From Madurella fahalii (taxonomy: Eukaryota > Ascomycota > Sordariomycetes > Sordariales): 64,000 nucleotides of DNA. A program made the translations under genes and the position numbers. The notes beneath the pieces were generated by a model. It was not told the DNA's origin and ran no database searches. It saw only the letters and a list, made by a program, of their open reading frames with translations. The stretch covers positions 3,968,001 through 4,032,000 of the forward strand of contig CM056874.1 in the NCBI GenBank assembly GCA_029876055.1. The letters run 5' to 3'. Below are positions 1-11,378 of the stretch, one piece after another (the first letter of the stretch is position 1; the number at the start of each line of letters is the position of its first letter).

Positions 1-504
1 TTGGGCGCAAACAAAAGCAGCGATCGGATGATCAGGGCGATCACGTTCAGCGGATCCGCCCTACCAGGTAACAGCAACCGACGTCCCGGGGCGGCGTTAT
101 TTTATTTGAAACAGTTCTCCTCAATGCGCAATCCTGCCCCACACAGGCAGCCGCGTCAGGACTCCAATGGTGCTAACACGGTTTGCGGGGGTTTCATTTG
201 TCATTCTGTTAGTGTATTCTACAAAGTTCCCAGGCAGACTGGCAAACAGGCCCACTGCTGACGTTTGACCATGAACGCTGTCCTTGGCTGTCGGTTTCAG
301 GGGCGCGAGCAACTGCTTGACGAATGATACTAAAGCTGGGTAGAAGCCATCACCCGTAATGGGTCGTCGCGGCTTCGTTCTCTTTTCGCTTTCCCGGGGC
401 TAGTTTTTCGATTCTCTCCACGACCCCTCCAGGGGAGGGCCCCGATTTCCGGTTTGGACTTTATCGTTCTTTTCAAATAACGCTACCACGAAACCTTTAA
501 CGCC
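1..504. other. Intergenic, 5' flank of the small secreted protein gene
   Basis: No gene is supported here. The open frames at 1-261 (plus) and 121-312 (minus) start with non-ATG codons or lack any domain or splice logic. The last 70 bases before the ATG at 505 are AT-rich and pyrimidine-rich, as expected of a fungal core promoter and leader. Confidence 0.5.
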
Positions 505-776
505 ATGAAGCCATCAATTCAAGTTATCCTCTTCTTCCTGCTTGGCCTGGTTGCCGGCTTGGTCATTCCCACAACCCAATCTCGGACACTGTTCGCAATT
601 GCGGATTTCTACGGCAGAGAAGTAGGTGAACAAATCCCTGGACTACCGAAACAAAGTCGCCAACTTAACAGGCTTGCCACTCGATATTGACCGCCTGCCG
701 GGCCGACGCGGATTGTTGCACTGGCTTGCGATGCGGGACTTACGACGGCGAATCGCTTTGCACTCCGGGAGGCTGA
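505..776 (+). CDS. Small secreted cysteine-rich protein with knottin-type cysteine spacing
   Basis: This is a two-exon gene for a 73-residue pre-protein. Exon 1 (505-621) encodes a clear signal peptide: a lysine at position 2, then a hydrophobic stretch at about residues 6-21, followed by a short linker. The intron (622-671, 50 nt) runs from GTAGGT to a CAG acceptor. Exon 2 (672-776) encodes 34 residues with six cysteines spaced C-x6-C-x5-C-C-x4-C-x8-C, which fits the inhibitor-cystine-knot consensus. If the intron is retained, the frame runs to 690 and all six cysteines are lost, so the spacing depends on this splice. The spacing and signal peptide are seen directly; the knottin fold and extracellular role are inferred. 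I do not recognise the family and assign no target or activity. It could be an effector, an antimicrobial or a developmental peptide. Confidence 0.68.
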
Positions 777-1360
777 GACGCGATCAAACAACTTCCAAGG
801 CCTGGATGTTTGGGTGTCTGGGGCCTGGGGCCGGCTAGTTCTCTTCTTGTACATACCTGTTCGCTCGGGGAAAGCTCAGGACATCGGCGTCTAGACGGCA
901 TTACTGCGTTCAAGAACTGGTTACCCCTAATCAAGGTACCTAGTGGCAATCTCGACGCGGACCTTGCATCCGTAGGAGCCCGAGAAAAAAAAAAAAAAAA
1001 AAGCCTGCATCATCTTCGTCTCCGTTGACAAGGCGCACCAAGGTTCTCAGTACCAGGCCATACTTCGTAGTAAACGGCCTTCGAGAGTTCTTTGTCGTCA
1101 CTAAGCGGGATGACAGTGCAACAAGCTACCTGTTTCCTCCTAGTAAATGTGTACTGCTCTGCCTCTATTGACTTCCTGTTTTTATATCTTGTACAATGGG
1201 ATCAGCTGAGAGGCGTGTAACTACTATAACAATGCCGCTTCCTTGTAAGTGACGAACTTGTGAGGGCAGCAGCCCCCGCTCAATCATCACAACTTCTGCA
1301 TGCCCCTAGTCGTAGGTTCCCCTCTGCCGCTTGCTTTGTCCTGCCGGACATATCTCAGCC
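777..1360. other. Intergenic, promoter side of the kinase-like gene
   Basis: No gene is supported. An uninterrupted A tract lies at about 985-1002. The short open frames here have no recognisable product. Confidence 0.5.
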
Positions 1361-3115
1361 ATGGATGCCAAAACTCAACAAGGTAGTTCCGTGGGACACT
1401 GTCACCAGGAGCGCTATGCCTACATGTTCAAAGCAGGCAAAAGACGCTTCTTGTTTATTCGCAATCTCGGGTCTGGGATAGAGTCTGTGGCTCAGCTGGT
1501 TGAGGATCTTGAGTCCGGTGAGGTTCTGGTTCGTAAAGTGACGGTCAGTCGTCTGGTGCAGCCACACACGTCTGACAAAAACTGGCGGCCGAGAGAACCA
1601 CGCGAGATCAGGATCCTGCAAACCATTCAAAGCACCTTCCAAGCCCCTAAGTCGGGACTACCTTTTTACATTCCGCAGTGTTATGGCCATGAATACATCA
1701 AGTCGAACGATACGGACTCCGTGGGCCGACCCAAGCACAGCTCTGTGTCGTATTGGAAGCTGTGCAACGGAGGTTCGATCGCCGAGCAATGGTTCAAACG
1801 GGACCGTCACGGCCATATCGAGGGCATCGAAAGGATGCCCCCGGTCCTCGTCGTTGCACGAATGATTCGTCAGGTCCTTAGCACGCTGAATTATATCTAC
1901 ACAGCCAGTTCCAAGCCCCTATACCATCACGACGTTCATTTTGGCAATATCTGGGCCCACTGGACCTCGGAATCGCTGCTTCCCGACTTTTATCTGGGCG
2001 ACTTTGCCGAGGCTGGCTTTGCCGATGAAAAGCTGGATTATGAATGGGGATACGGAGGCGATGAGTGGCCAGCGAGGCCGGTCCACGACTTGTACAAGTT
2101 CTCGCTCAACCTCAAGGTGTTGATGGACTTTCTCGCCGGGGACAATACTGCGATTACAATGCTGAGCTTCCTGTTGAACGCAATAGACGAGGCGATAACC
2201 GAGTGGAGACATACAGGCACAGACACGTCCGCACCGCCCGACTTGGTAGATCTGATCAAAACGGCAGAGGGTTTGGAAGAGGTGTGCAGGGAGGGCGGCG
2301 TTTCCGACGAGACGCAGTCGGACATCTACCTCGAGTACGTGAGAGAAGAGCGCAAGAGGGCTCTTGACGTGGACCGGGAACAAGCCTTGATTGTCAGAAC
2401 AAACATGTATGATGCTTTGCATCCACGAGACCCTGAGAAAGTGGTAGTCCCGGGCCCGTTAGCAATCCACGGGCCCTGGCATCTAGTCCGAGCCGATTGG
2501 GTCGCGGCAGAGACAGAGAACGTGACCCATCACCGGCCTAACGGAGAATACGGACGATTGACAGCTGGAAATTCGTCAGACACCCAGGTTCACCCAGGAG
2601 AAGTACCGCAGTGGATCGAAACAGCCGACAACTTACCCGATATCGGCTGCTCTCATAGACCCTTCTTTGACTCTAGTCCTCTCCGTCAAAGGCCTACTCC
2701 GCGCCCCACTGACCGTACGGTAGCAATAGCAGCGGAGCCGCAGTTCTCGCGGAACCAAGGTGGCAGTCAGTCCGAAGGGTTGGCAAATACCGCAAACAAC
2801 CCCCCAAAAAGGGAAAGCTGGGATGGGGAGCTGGAGGAAATTCTCTTGGAAGACATGCGTCTTCACGACGAGAAATGCAAGAAAGGCACGGCCCGCGTCA
2901 GCGAAGAGCTGGTTACATGGGCCGAAAAGGAGCACCACTGCACCCGCCTTACGGACAACCTTGAGAAGCAACGTATCGTCCCCTCTGGGCCTGATCCCTT
3001 TACCCCAGCAGCTCCGGTCGTGAACCGCCAGGACGACGTAACGGCAGCGGCAGTGAACAGGACGCTGGGACCCATACCACCCCCGCTCCCACGACGAATC
3101 ACTAACGATAGTTAG
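1361..3115 (+). CDS. Atypical protein-kinase-like protein
   Basis: This is a single-exon gene of 584 residues. I start it at the ATG at 1361 (context cagccATGG) because the open frame upstream begins with a non-ATG codon. The N-terminal half shows a kinase fold in outline: a candidate ATP-binding lysine at residue 59 (in VLVRKV), a catalytic-loop match HHDVHFGNI with Asp191 and Asn197, and the metal-binding Asp214 in GDFAEAG, where the usual DFG is DFA. The substrate-binding segment that follows is not canonical. The C-terminal 200 residues are polar and look disordered. Related fungus-specific kinase-like proteins are numerous and mostly uncharacterised. Catalytic residues are present, so it is not an obvious pseudokinase, but activity is unproven. 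It lies 584 bp downstream of the small secreted protein gene on the same strand. Confidence 0.75.
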   Translation: MDAKTQQGSSVGHCHQERYAYMFKAGKRRFLFIRNLGSGIESVAQLVEDLESGEVLVRKVTVSRLVQPHTSDKNWRPREPREIRILQTIQSTFQAPKSGLPFYIPQCYGHEYIKSNDTDSVGRPKHSSVSYWKLCNGGSIAEQWFKRDRHGHIEGIERMPPVLVVARMIRQVLSTLNYIYTASSKPLYHHDVHFGNIWAHWTSESLLPDFYLGDFAEAGFADEKLDYEWGYGGDEWPARPVHDLYKFSLNLKVLMDFLAGDNTAITMLSFLLNAIDEAITEWRHTGTDTSAPPDLVDLIKTAEGLEEVCREGGVSDETQSDIYLEYVREERKRALDVDREQALIVRTNMYDALHPRDPEKVVVPGPLAIHGPWHLVRADWVAAETENVTHHRPNGEYGRLTAGNSSDTQVHPGEVPQWIETADNLPDIGCSHRPFFDSSPLRQRPTPRPTDRTVAIAAEPQFSRNQGGSQSEGLANTANNPPKRESWDGELEEILLEDMRLHDEKCKKGTARVSEELVTWAEKEHHCTRLTDNLEKQRIVPSGPDPFTPAAPVVNRQDDVTAAAVNRTLGPIPPPLPRRITNDS

Positions 3116-3657
3116 GGTAGGATGTCCTTCGTTACCGTATGGAGAGAGCCACAATCCACCGATGGCGGCTAAGAGGACGAAAATCAGGCGAACTGAGAGT
3201 AAGTTTTAATCCCAATAATGAAAATTAAAAGAATTGCGGAGATGGGAGGCTCCGGCAGTAGGGTATAGGGTGTAGGGTGTACGCATTCCGTGCGAAGGTG
3301 CTTGCTTCATTTTAATCCATGTTGGGGGGACAAGACTTGTGTACTAAATTATGAGGGAAAAAAAAGGTTCTATAAGACGAGTAAGCGACCAATACCCAAT
3401 ACATAATTAGTGCTAAAATTACACGGACTTGAACGCCTACCCTAGCAGATTCTATGCCAGGATGTGTGGGATGATGCTAGGCGATGTGAGAATGCTATCT
3501 GCGCCTGCGGTAGGTACTTTTTCAAACCAATTCATAATTGATGCGGCAAAGGACGGGAGGATAACGAGTTTAATATAAACACAATGAATACAGTGTAATG
3601 GGGTACACAACACAACTCCTATCGAGCACAAAGACAACCACCCCGAAACCCTCTTCT
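3116..3657. other. Convergent 3' intergenic region
   Basis: This AT-rich spacer lies between the 3' ends of the kinase-like gene and the SDR gene and carries no supported gene. Around 3257-3283 there are three to four degenerate copies of a TAGGGTGT-like unit. Confidence 0.5.
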
Positions 3658-4731
3658 TTACCACGACGTATGACCCCCATCAATCACCAAATTATTCCCC
3701 GTCATAAAACTGCTCGCCGAGCTGAGAAGGAACAGCACGGCGCCTTTAAACTCGGTCGTCTCGGCCAACCTGCCCATCATATTCTCGCTCTCCCACGTCT
3801 CCCGCAGGCCGGGTACCTCCTCGAAGTTCTTCAACACCATGGGCGTCAGGATGTGGCCGGGGCTGATGCAGTTCACCCTGATGCCGCCCGACCCGTCCTC
3901 GCGCAGGGGGCTCCACTCCATGGCCAGGTTCCGGGCCAGCTGGATGACGGCGGCCTTGCTCGAGTTGTAGACGGGCGACAGCAGGCCCTTATTGGCCACG
4001 AGGCCGGACATGCTGGCGATCAGGCAGATGCTCCCGCGCGTCTTGTACTTGAACATCTGGCGGGCCGCCGCCGTGGCCGTCATGAAGACGCCCGTGTAGT
4101 TGATGTCGAGCATGCGCGCCACGTCCTCGGCCTTGTAGTCCAGCGCCGGCGTGATCTGCTGCACCCCGGCCGCCGCGACCACGCCGTCGAGCCGCTGGTT
4201 CTCGTCGGCGATGGCCGCGATCAGCGACTCGAGGTGCGCCGTGTCCGACACGTCCTGCTGCCGGTAGTGCAGGCTGCCGCCCCACTCGGGCACCACGCGG
4301 GATTGCGCCTCGGCCCATTGCTCGTCGGGGTGGTCGGCGCGGTCGAGGGCGTAGACTGCCGGTTTTTGTTTAGAATCATTGCATGGGTGGCATTGTTTGG
4401 GCGGTACAAACATACCTTTACCGCCGGCCTCGACAAGCGCCTCGGCCATTGTCAGGCCCAGCCCCTGAGCACCGCCCGTCACGACAAAAACCTTTCCCGC
4501 GACATTGAAGTCGCCGAATCGTTTCCGGCCAATGTTCTCGTCTATCCGCGGCTTGTGTGCATTCGAGGGGTGTTCCCGCGGTGCCGGGTTGCGGGGTTTC
4601 GTCTGCTCATTCTGCGGCCTTGACGTGTGCATTGCTCGTGCTGTGAAGAGTCTGGCCGATGTTTGTGGGAGACGGGTGGTGAGGCGTTGGCGGGTTGCCA
4701 TACGCAGGGCTCTTGCTGCCGTGGGGTTCAT
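3658..4731 (-). CDS. Short-chain dehydrogenase/reductase, probably mitochondrial polyol or ketose type
   Basis: This gene encodes 337 residues in two exons: 4416-4731 and 3658-4355. The 60-nt intron (4356-4415, GTATGT...CAG) is in frame, so the unspliced frame reads through it, but it interrupts a strand of the Rossmann fold and removing it restores GGKVYALD. The N-terminus (residues 1 to about 40) is rich in Arg, Ser, Thr and Ala and lacks acidic residues, which suggests a mitochondrial presequence. NAD(P) binding is shown by TGGAQGLG at residues 85-92. The catalytic motif YNSSK and a serine-containing IASMSG segment are present. The overall layout resembles the fungal D-arabinitol dehydrogenase/sorbose reductase/mannitol dehydrogenase branch of classical SDRs; the substrate is inferred only from that resemblance. 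ATGs at residues 11 and 34 could give shorter forms. Confidence 0.88.
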   Translation of the reverse strand: MNPTAARALRMATRQRLTTRLPQTSARLFTARAMHTSRPQNEQTKPRNPAPREHPSNAHKPRIDENIGRKRFGDFNVAGKVFVVTGGAQGLGLTMAEALVEAGGKGMFVPPKQCHPCNDSKQKPAVYALDRADHPDEQWAEAQSRVVPEWGGSLHYRQQDVSDTAHLESLIAAIADENQRLDGVVAAAGVQQITPALDYKAEDVARMLDINYTGVFMTATAAARQMFKYKTRGSICLIASMSGLVANKGLLSPVYNSSKAAVIQLARNLAMEWSPLREDGSGGIRVNCISPGHILTPMVLKNFEEVPGLRETWESENMMGRLAETTEFKGAVLFLLSSASSFMTGNNLVIDGGHTSW

Positions 4732-6470
4732 CTCGAAACAGAGGTGTAAGTGGGATGCGGCTACGAAAAGTGCTGCAAGGACGTCGAGCTTCCGTAGTTG
4801 AGCAACCGGGCCGCTGCTGGCGACGGCTAACAAATATTTATGTGCGTATTCTCTCAATTGGATGACGACCACCGCTCAGACTGTTCTTGTTTCGGAACCC
4901 TGGTTCAGATCTGATTTCATGACCGCGCTGCATGAGCATCTATGGATACCGAATTGCTTGGATGCACCGTGGGACGCAAGCGATGATCTCCGACGTCATC
5001 CAAGTGGACTGGACAGCCAATTGCTGCAGCCGACACCCGCCCGCTCCCTACTAGAGCCCCGGTCAAGGGTCCCCGTGGCCCCGAGGACGGTGCCGGTAGC
5101 CGAGCACCACAAAGCCAGCACCCGTTCCGACGCCCCAGATCAACCGGCCGTCTCAGACGCAAAACCCTACCTCAGCCATATTTTTTATCCCTAACTCTGG
5201 CCGCAGTTACATTCGCTGAGAGCTGCTGCATCCAACGCCGAGATGCCCCACCCCGGCGCCGTGGAGGCGCCGATCACTGGCCCGCACATCGGCCATAGCC
5301 AAGCCGGTCGCCATGACGTATAAGCGGGGCCGGATCCACAGAATCGATGTGGACAACGGGCAAAGCATTTTCAAACACGCTGCCACAACCAACTGCATGG
5401 AGACAATCCTCGCAAGACCCGTGCGAACCGAGCAAGGGTCACTCCTTAGACTATCCATCGGGAATGCCTAGAACGCGGCGAGATCTACGTTGGCGTAGAG
5501 GAAACAGGAGGTTTTGTTCCTATCTTATCTCGAATACTCCACTGGGGCTTCACAGCGAAGGTCTTCCTACCCTCAGTCGAGACGCCTCTCGTTTCCCCCA
5601 ATCCACACCGCCCTGGGGACCCAGTAAGCCTTGCTTCAGAGGTCAGAGTTATGAGCACCAGCAGTCTAAGAGCATACATTGGACTCACAAGTAATGTCAA
5701 GGTTTGGCCCCCGGTTTGAATTTCAGAGGACGGCGGGGGAGCAGTGTTGAGCTACGAGGATGTACGTAGTTTATTGCTTGCATAAGTACTACATGCTGAT
5801 GCGAGAGGGGATGGCCCTGCGCATACAAAACTTCTTCCCTAAGCCCAGCTACATCCGCTGTATCCAATGTACCGATGCATCAGCATGCCTATAGCTTGTG
5901 TGCTCCACCCCTCGATTTCAGCAAGCGGCATGGAAAATTGGGCGCCCGAGGTGGTTACAAATCGCACTAAATTCGTTCTAGTAGCTTATGACATGACCCG
6001 CGGCTCGGTCCGCTCTTTTCCCCCCTTTAAAAATGTGAACAAGTCAGGCAAGACTGGGCAGGAAATAAGGAGTTAGACTTCCGTGTTGACGGCAGGTGTT
6101 GTATCCGCAAATCAGATCTGCGTATTTCTAGTTCCTCCTGTAAAACCAATCACGGCCGGGGTCGGGCCGGTCCACCTTGCCGCTGGCTAGCCTCTCTATC
6201 TCCAGGTTTGTATTTCACAACAACCGTTGTTGCATGGGTTGCCCGAGAAACAGGTCTTTGAACTTCCCATTACAATAGCAAGATATCTGTTAGATATACA
6301 TCAATATTAAAGACGTATGTTACCGTCCTTGAAGGTTTAGCCAAACCACAGACATTAACACAACTGACCAGCAGCTGCGCGCTCCCATCCAATAAGTCAT
6401 AGGTGCCGGTTTCCTCATCAGCCCTAGATGTCCCTTCACAAAGTAAACCGTCCGGTCACCCCTTTACAAA
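4732..6470. other. Intergenic region, no supported gene
   Basis: This 1.7 kb region lies between the 5' end of the SDR gene and the 3' end of the DUF3433 gene. The open frames at 4862-5194, 5347-5694 and 5867-6076 have no domain, signal peptide or convincing splice sites. A short perfect palindrome (7-bp arms around one central base) lies at 6218-6232. Confidence 0.5.
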
Positions 6471-9400
6471 TCATAAGCCCATTCTCGCATCCCTCTCTCT
6501 CTCCTCCGGCCCGTCCAAAAACCCTTTCCGCTCCACATCCCCATAATCCCCAGCCTCATCCACAACCCACCTCACCCTCCCCTCCTTTTCCCTCCGCCAC
6601 CCGTAGGCGTACGCCTTCCCTATCCTACAGATCGCCCGATCCCTCTCGCGGGTCGTGCCGCTCGCCCCAGCCGGGTCCAGCCCGTCAAAGCCCCTCGCCA
6701 TCTCCGTGTCCGCGACGTACGTCATGACGGCCGCGATGGCGTCGGGCCGTCGCGGCAGGTGGGGGCCGTGGGGAGATCGCGACCCCCCGCCGCCGCCGCC
6801 GCCGCAGCGCCAGCGCACGACCAGCGCCAGCTGCGCGAGCATGAGCGACAGGATGGCCGCGCTCGCCGCCGCGCACAGCACGAACTCGGCGCGGAGCTGC
6901 CGCCCGGCGCGGTAGGGCAGCCCCGCGAGCGCGACGATCAGGAACTCGCTGGCCACGCCGATGGCGGCGACGCCCGCCGCGACGAGGTGGCCGGTGCGGA
7001 GGAGCGGGACGACGGCGCACACGGGGCTGGTGTGCCGGCTGAGGAGGATGGTCGCGGCGGGGGGCGCCGGGCCGGAGTGGAGGGTTCGGTAGGGGGTGAG
7101 GGTTTGGGCGTCTTGGAAGAGCCGCCCCCAGTAGGCGGAGATGATGATGCCGAGGAGGGCGAAGAGGATTTTCAGCCAGGTTCCGGTGATGTCGAGGGGT
7201 CTGCGGAATACCGAATCGGGTCGGTCAACGTGGGCCAGGGCCGCGAGGGAGAGGCCCAGGAGGCCGAGCAGCAGGGCGCCGAAGACGAGGTCGGCAAATA
7301 GTTGGTTCAGCTCCCAGCTGGTGAGGAATGAAAGCTTCTCGTTTCCGGCGCTGATTATCCTTCTGGCCCTGCTAAAGAGACCCTGTTTCCCCTGCTCTTC
7401 TTCCTGCTCCTCCAGCGTCACCGGCATGATCCCGTATCTTGTGGTTCCAGAGATGGTGGTAAAGGTGCCGAGTTTGAACCGTTGGCCCTTTAGGGCGTCC
7501 TCGAGTTGTTTCTTCGACATCTCTCCTGGAAACGACGCGAAAAGCCTTTCTACCTCCGGGTGGCCCATCACTGCTGCAACGCCCGCAATGCTAGTTGGGT
7601 CCGCTGACAGTCCGCCTGGCTTCTGAAACCACTTCGCCAGCGAATAAGCAATGACCACCACCTGGATGACAAGCACGGTAATGAGGATATCAAATACCCA
7701 AGGATTGCTGCTAATCCTCGGCGGACAGGAGCTGGCACCTGCACCGGTTCCGGTCGTGCCGCAGTAGCTTATGTCGACAAACGTGCCGCCAGCCGAGAAG
7801 GCTGTGCCTATTTGGGCGGTGATCAAGCCAATATGACTAGCACCAAACGAGGGCCCGGCCAAACTCGCACCCGGGATACCGGCAGCGCCTTCCATTCGTC
7901 GCACGGGGTCATGAGTTATCAGCTGGTTGTAGAGCGCTCCGATCATGACCATGAAGCCCCTTCCAACAATCAGCGGCACATAGCTGCCCACTACCGACCC
8001 GGAAATTCCCCAGTAAGGCCATATCCCAGGATCACCGAGCGTTGAGCCTCCATCTTCCGGGAGAGTTGAAGGGGTCGCACCGCTCACGGTCCCGATTGTT
8101 GCATGGGATGGGAATCCCGCCGATTCGGCCACCGGCGTCAAGACATCAGCCGTCGTCCATCTAGTCGGAAGACTCGATAGAGGCAAGGTAATAGCTAGGC
8201 TCGTAAAACCCGACAGTGTCTTGGTGGCGGCACCTACGACAGACGTGTTCTGTGTCGGACTCGGCTCAGTTGCTGTTGATAACTGTTGCTCCAATGTCAT
8301 GGTTCTTACCATACCAGTTGATACCGGGGGCAGGTCGGTCGAGCTCTCGGGTTTTATAGCCCAGGGTATTTCGGTAGAAACGGTCCATGCAGTTGTGACA
8401 GACTCCAGGACAGAGCTGGAAGACGGAGAGGTCAAAGTTGTCAAAGAAGTCGAACCCGGAGTTACCAGGGAGATTGCTGACGACAGTGCTGAAGAGGTTG
8501 CGGTTGTGTCGGTTAAGATGTCCGAGCTTATGCTCAAGTTGGGAATAGAATGTTCAGTGGCAGCTCTTGAAGGTGTCCAAGAACTGAAGTTGGAGATTGA
8601 TGTTGAGGGATGTGTGTCGGTAATAACCAGAGTTGAGGTAGGGAGAGAAGTCAGCGTTATAATTGAAGAAAGATTTGATAGCGTCGAGCTTGCGAGTTGA
8701 CGCGAGGAGTTAGCAGAAATGGAGAAAGATGAAATAGATTGACTTGTGATTGGTCTCTGCGACGCCGTATAGATGGACGTTGACGACGTGTTGAGAATGA
8801 CTGGCGGGCCAGATGAGGTTGAACGTGAGATTGAAGAAATCGAGGGACTGATGGTCGAAGTGGTCAAGCACTCATGCAATGTGTAGAACGAAGTTTCACA
8901 ATCCACATAATCCGCTCTCTTCCCACTACGCGCAATGACTTGTGTCGTGGCACAAGATACTGAGCTCGCCAGGCACGTATTCGTGGCCGGTGGCGTCGAA
9001 CTGGTCGGGGTGATAGTAAAGGATACCGAAGTAGGTGCCGTCGCTACGCTGGGCACAGTAGTAGACGAGCTCAGAGTGAATAAGCAACTAGAAAATGTGT
9101 ATGCAAAGGTGCTGCAAGCACCTGAACCTTCCCGCTCCATAACAACAGGGCACTCAACCCGTGTCGTTACACATGGGCCAGGAAGCGTGAATAACGAAGA
9201 TGACGAGGAAAGCGTCGTCAAGGCTGTCAATGTTGACGCGGTGGATGTTGACAGCGAACGGCCTGTTGATATGCTCATCGATGTCGAACTGGGAGGTTGT
9301 GGCATTGCCGAGGTGGTCGAGACAGCACGTACAGATGATGTGTCAAGGCCACAGCCAGAAGCTAGGAGAAATGATGTGGTGCAGCGCTCCCGCTTTCCCT

Positions 9401-10351
9401 CTGGACCATTAGTTTCGCACCAGACCGCCTCCGTCGCGCATGGGCCCGCGCTCGATGTTGTCCAAATAGAAGTTGGGGTGGTACCGCAGCCAGCAACCGA
9501 CAAATAAGTCGTAGAACAATAAGGCGCGCGGCCCCACAGCTCTCTGTCTCTTCGAATGGGACAGTCGACCTTTGTTGAGACACAGGGGTTGTTACTTATC
9601 AGGCTGTGCCCTCCACTGGTTGTTGTTAGTGTTGTTGTTGTTGTGGACAATGGGACTGTTCCGGAGCCGGTGATGGGGGCGTAAGCAGTTGTACAAGAGA
9701 TGAGCTGGCCTCTCTTGCCCCGTCTATCAGGAACGAAGAACGTCGTGCAATCAACTATCGGCGATCGAGTAGGAACTACCGGTGTCAAAACAATGGTCGG
9801 GACGAACGTAAAGACTGGTTGCGGCAGGCGGGTTCGGGTTGATGTGAAAGTGGAAATGATGGTGAAGTAACTGGTCGAACAGTACGTTCGCACGTATCCC
9901 TGACGCTTCACGATCCTTCCGGGCACGGCAACCGTTGTACACTCCACAGCACTCTGGATATTCGACAGATCAACTTGTATTGGCGGTCTCGGTGTCACCA
10001 GGGGGCCGAAAGCGGTCCCGTTGGCTCGAGGTTCCAGGTTGCCCGGAGCTTCCGGCTTGCCTCTCCGTGGCCGTAATGACCCTGTTGAAGGAAGGCCATA
10101 GGAGGATTCTGAGCCGCCGGGAAGAGTCCTCTTGAGGAAGATGATAACACCAACCAGTGCGAGAGAGACCAACAATGCCGTTACCATACCATATATTCGT
10201 AAAAAGAAGGGCCTAGAGGTGGGGTTGCCTTTCTCTGTTTTGGTCTGTGAGCATGTGGCCCCGCCGTGTAAGGAAAGGGAAATGTACGTGATAATTTGAT
10301 TTTCCTGCTTTTCTTCCGCCTGGGCATCCCAAAGGCCCACGGGAGAGCCAT
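6471..10351 (-). CDS. Large Ser/Thr-rich membrane protein with DUF3433 region and cysteine repeat modules
   Basis: This gene encodes 1275 residues in two exons. Exon 1 (10288-10351) supplies a basic 21-residue start, and a 53-nt intron (10235-10287, GTACAT...CAG) is removed. Exon 2 runs 6471-10234. The long frame itself begins at a GTG, so the upstream ATG exon is needed. A transmembrane segment lies at about residues 38-56. It is followed by about 700 residues rich in Ser and Thr, which would be heavily O-glycosylated outside the cell. Residues 120-477 hold six related cysteine modules, and the last four share C-x6-C-x(11-17)-C-x9-C. A second membrane segment is at about 868-889, followed by DPTSIAGVAAVMGHPEV (900-916), typical of DUF3433 proteins. 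Four more hydrophobic segments lie near the C-terminus. A role at the plasma membrane or cell wall is inferred. Confidence 0.8.
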
Positions 10352-11378
10352 ACTATTTAATAGCCAATTGCTAAGTGTAAAAAAGAGTGTAAGAGAAGAT
10401 CCTGGTACTTATCAGATCAACAGGACGACTGAATGAGGGACTAGCAAGCCAAATGACTGGGCCTGATTTGACGAAAAGTGCATGTTGAAAGAGCAAGATC
10501 AAGGTCCAATTTGGACGAGGTGTCGCTGCGAATGAGTGATAACCATGTCGAATCAACCACGACATGGTGCCGTGTGTAGGCAGGCAGGCCTAACCGGGGA
10601 GAGGGGGGAACAAACGCCACGGAGAGGCCGTGTCGGTGATGCAGCGCCCCATTTAGACATGGCTGCGAAATGTCTTGCATAACATCTCTATGGCACGAGG
10701 CCATCGGAATAGGGATCTGACTCGGTGCGGCTGAGCCTACCGCGATGCAGCCGTGATGCAGCCACAATGCAGGACCGACCACCCAGAGCACGGGGACCGA
10801 AGGTTGAGAGAATAAATTCATTCGTATACCGCATCAACCGCCAATCCAGTTCCGCAAACCATGAACTGCCAAGCACCGAGTATGCAAGCCGTCAGACCGT
10901 GTCGCGATGGTTTCGATGCACAGTCAGCCCGGCTTGGGAACCTCTGAGGTGGACGATGCCGAGATGAAGCCCCTCGCGGCCTCGTTCTTCAGCCCTACAA
11001 GGCTCAATTGGCTTTAGAGGCTTGAAGTGGCGTGATTCACCGTTAATGGGAGTGACAACGGCTAGGGGTAGTATGGATGTATCTACGGTGCAGTCCCTAC
11101 GCCCTGCGTCGACGATTCTATGGCGACCTACGAGCCAAGAGGTTATCTGGTTGCTCGATTTGCGGGGGGATATTGTCGAAGATTTCACCTGATCTTGCGT
11201 TCCTTACCTGAGCGGCCAAACTGAAGCGCTTTCGTAAATGACGAGCTTTTGCGCTTCAAAATCGTAGCTGCCTTTACTCGTCTCTCGCACTTCATCTGCA
11301 GCAAGCCCTCTAACAATGTAAATAAACTTCGTTTCCTTTTCTTTACCTGGCATTTGACTCCAAACCTTCATACCTCCA
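10352..11378. other. Intergenic region, no supported gene
   Basis: This region lies between the 5' end of the DUF3433 gene and the 3' end of the epimerase gene. Short open frames on both strands (for example 10441-10821 minus and 10892-11188 minus) show no domain, and I see nothing else. Confidence 0.45.

Noticed and set aside
3598..4623. Plus-strand frame of 341 codons
   Set aside because: It is antisense to the SDR gene, whose motifs and intron are clear.
6218..6232. CAACAAC/GTTGTTG palindrome
   Set aside because: It is perfect but short, and it lies 3' of a gene with no context to suggest function.
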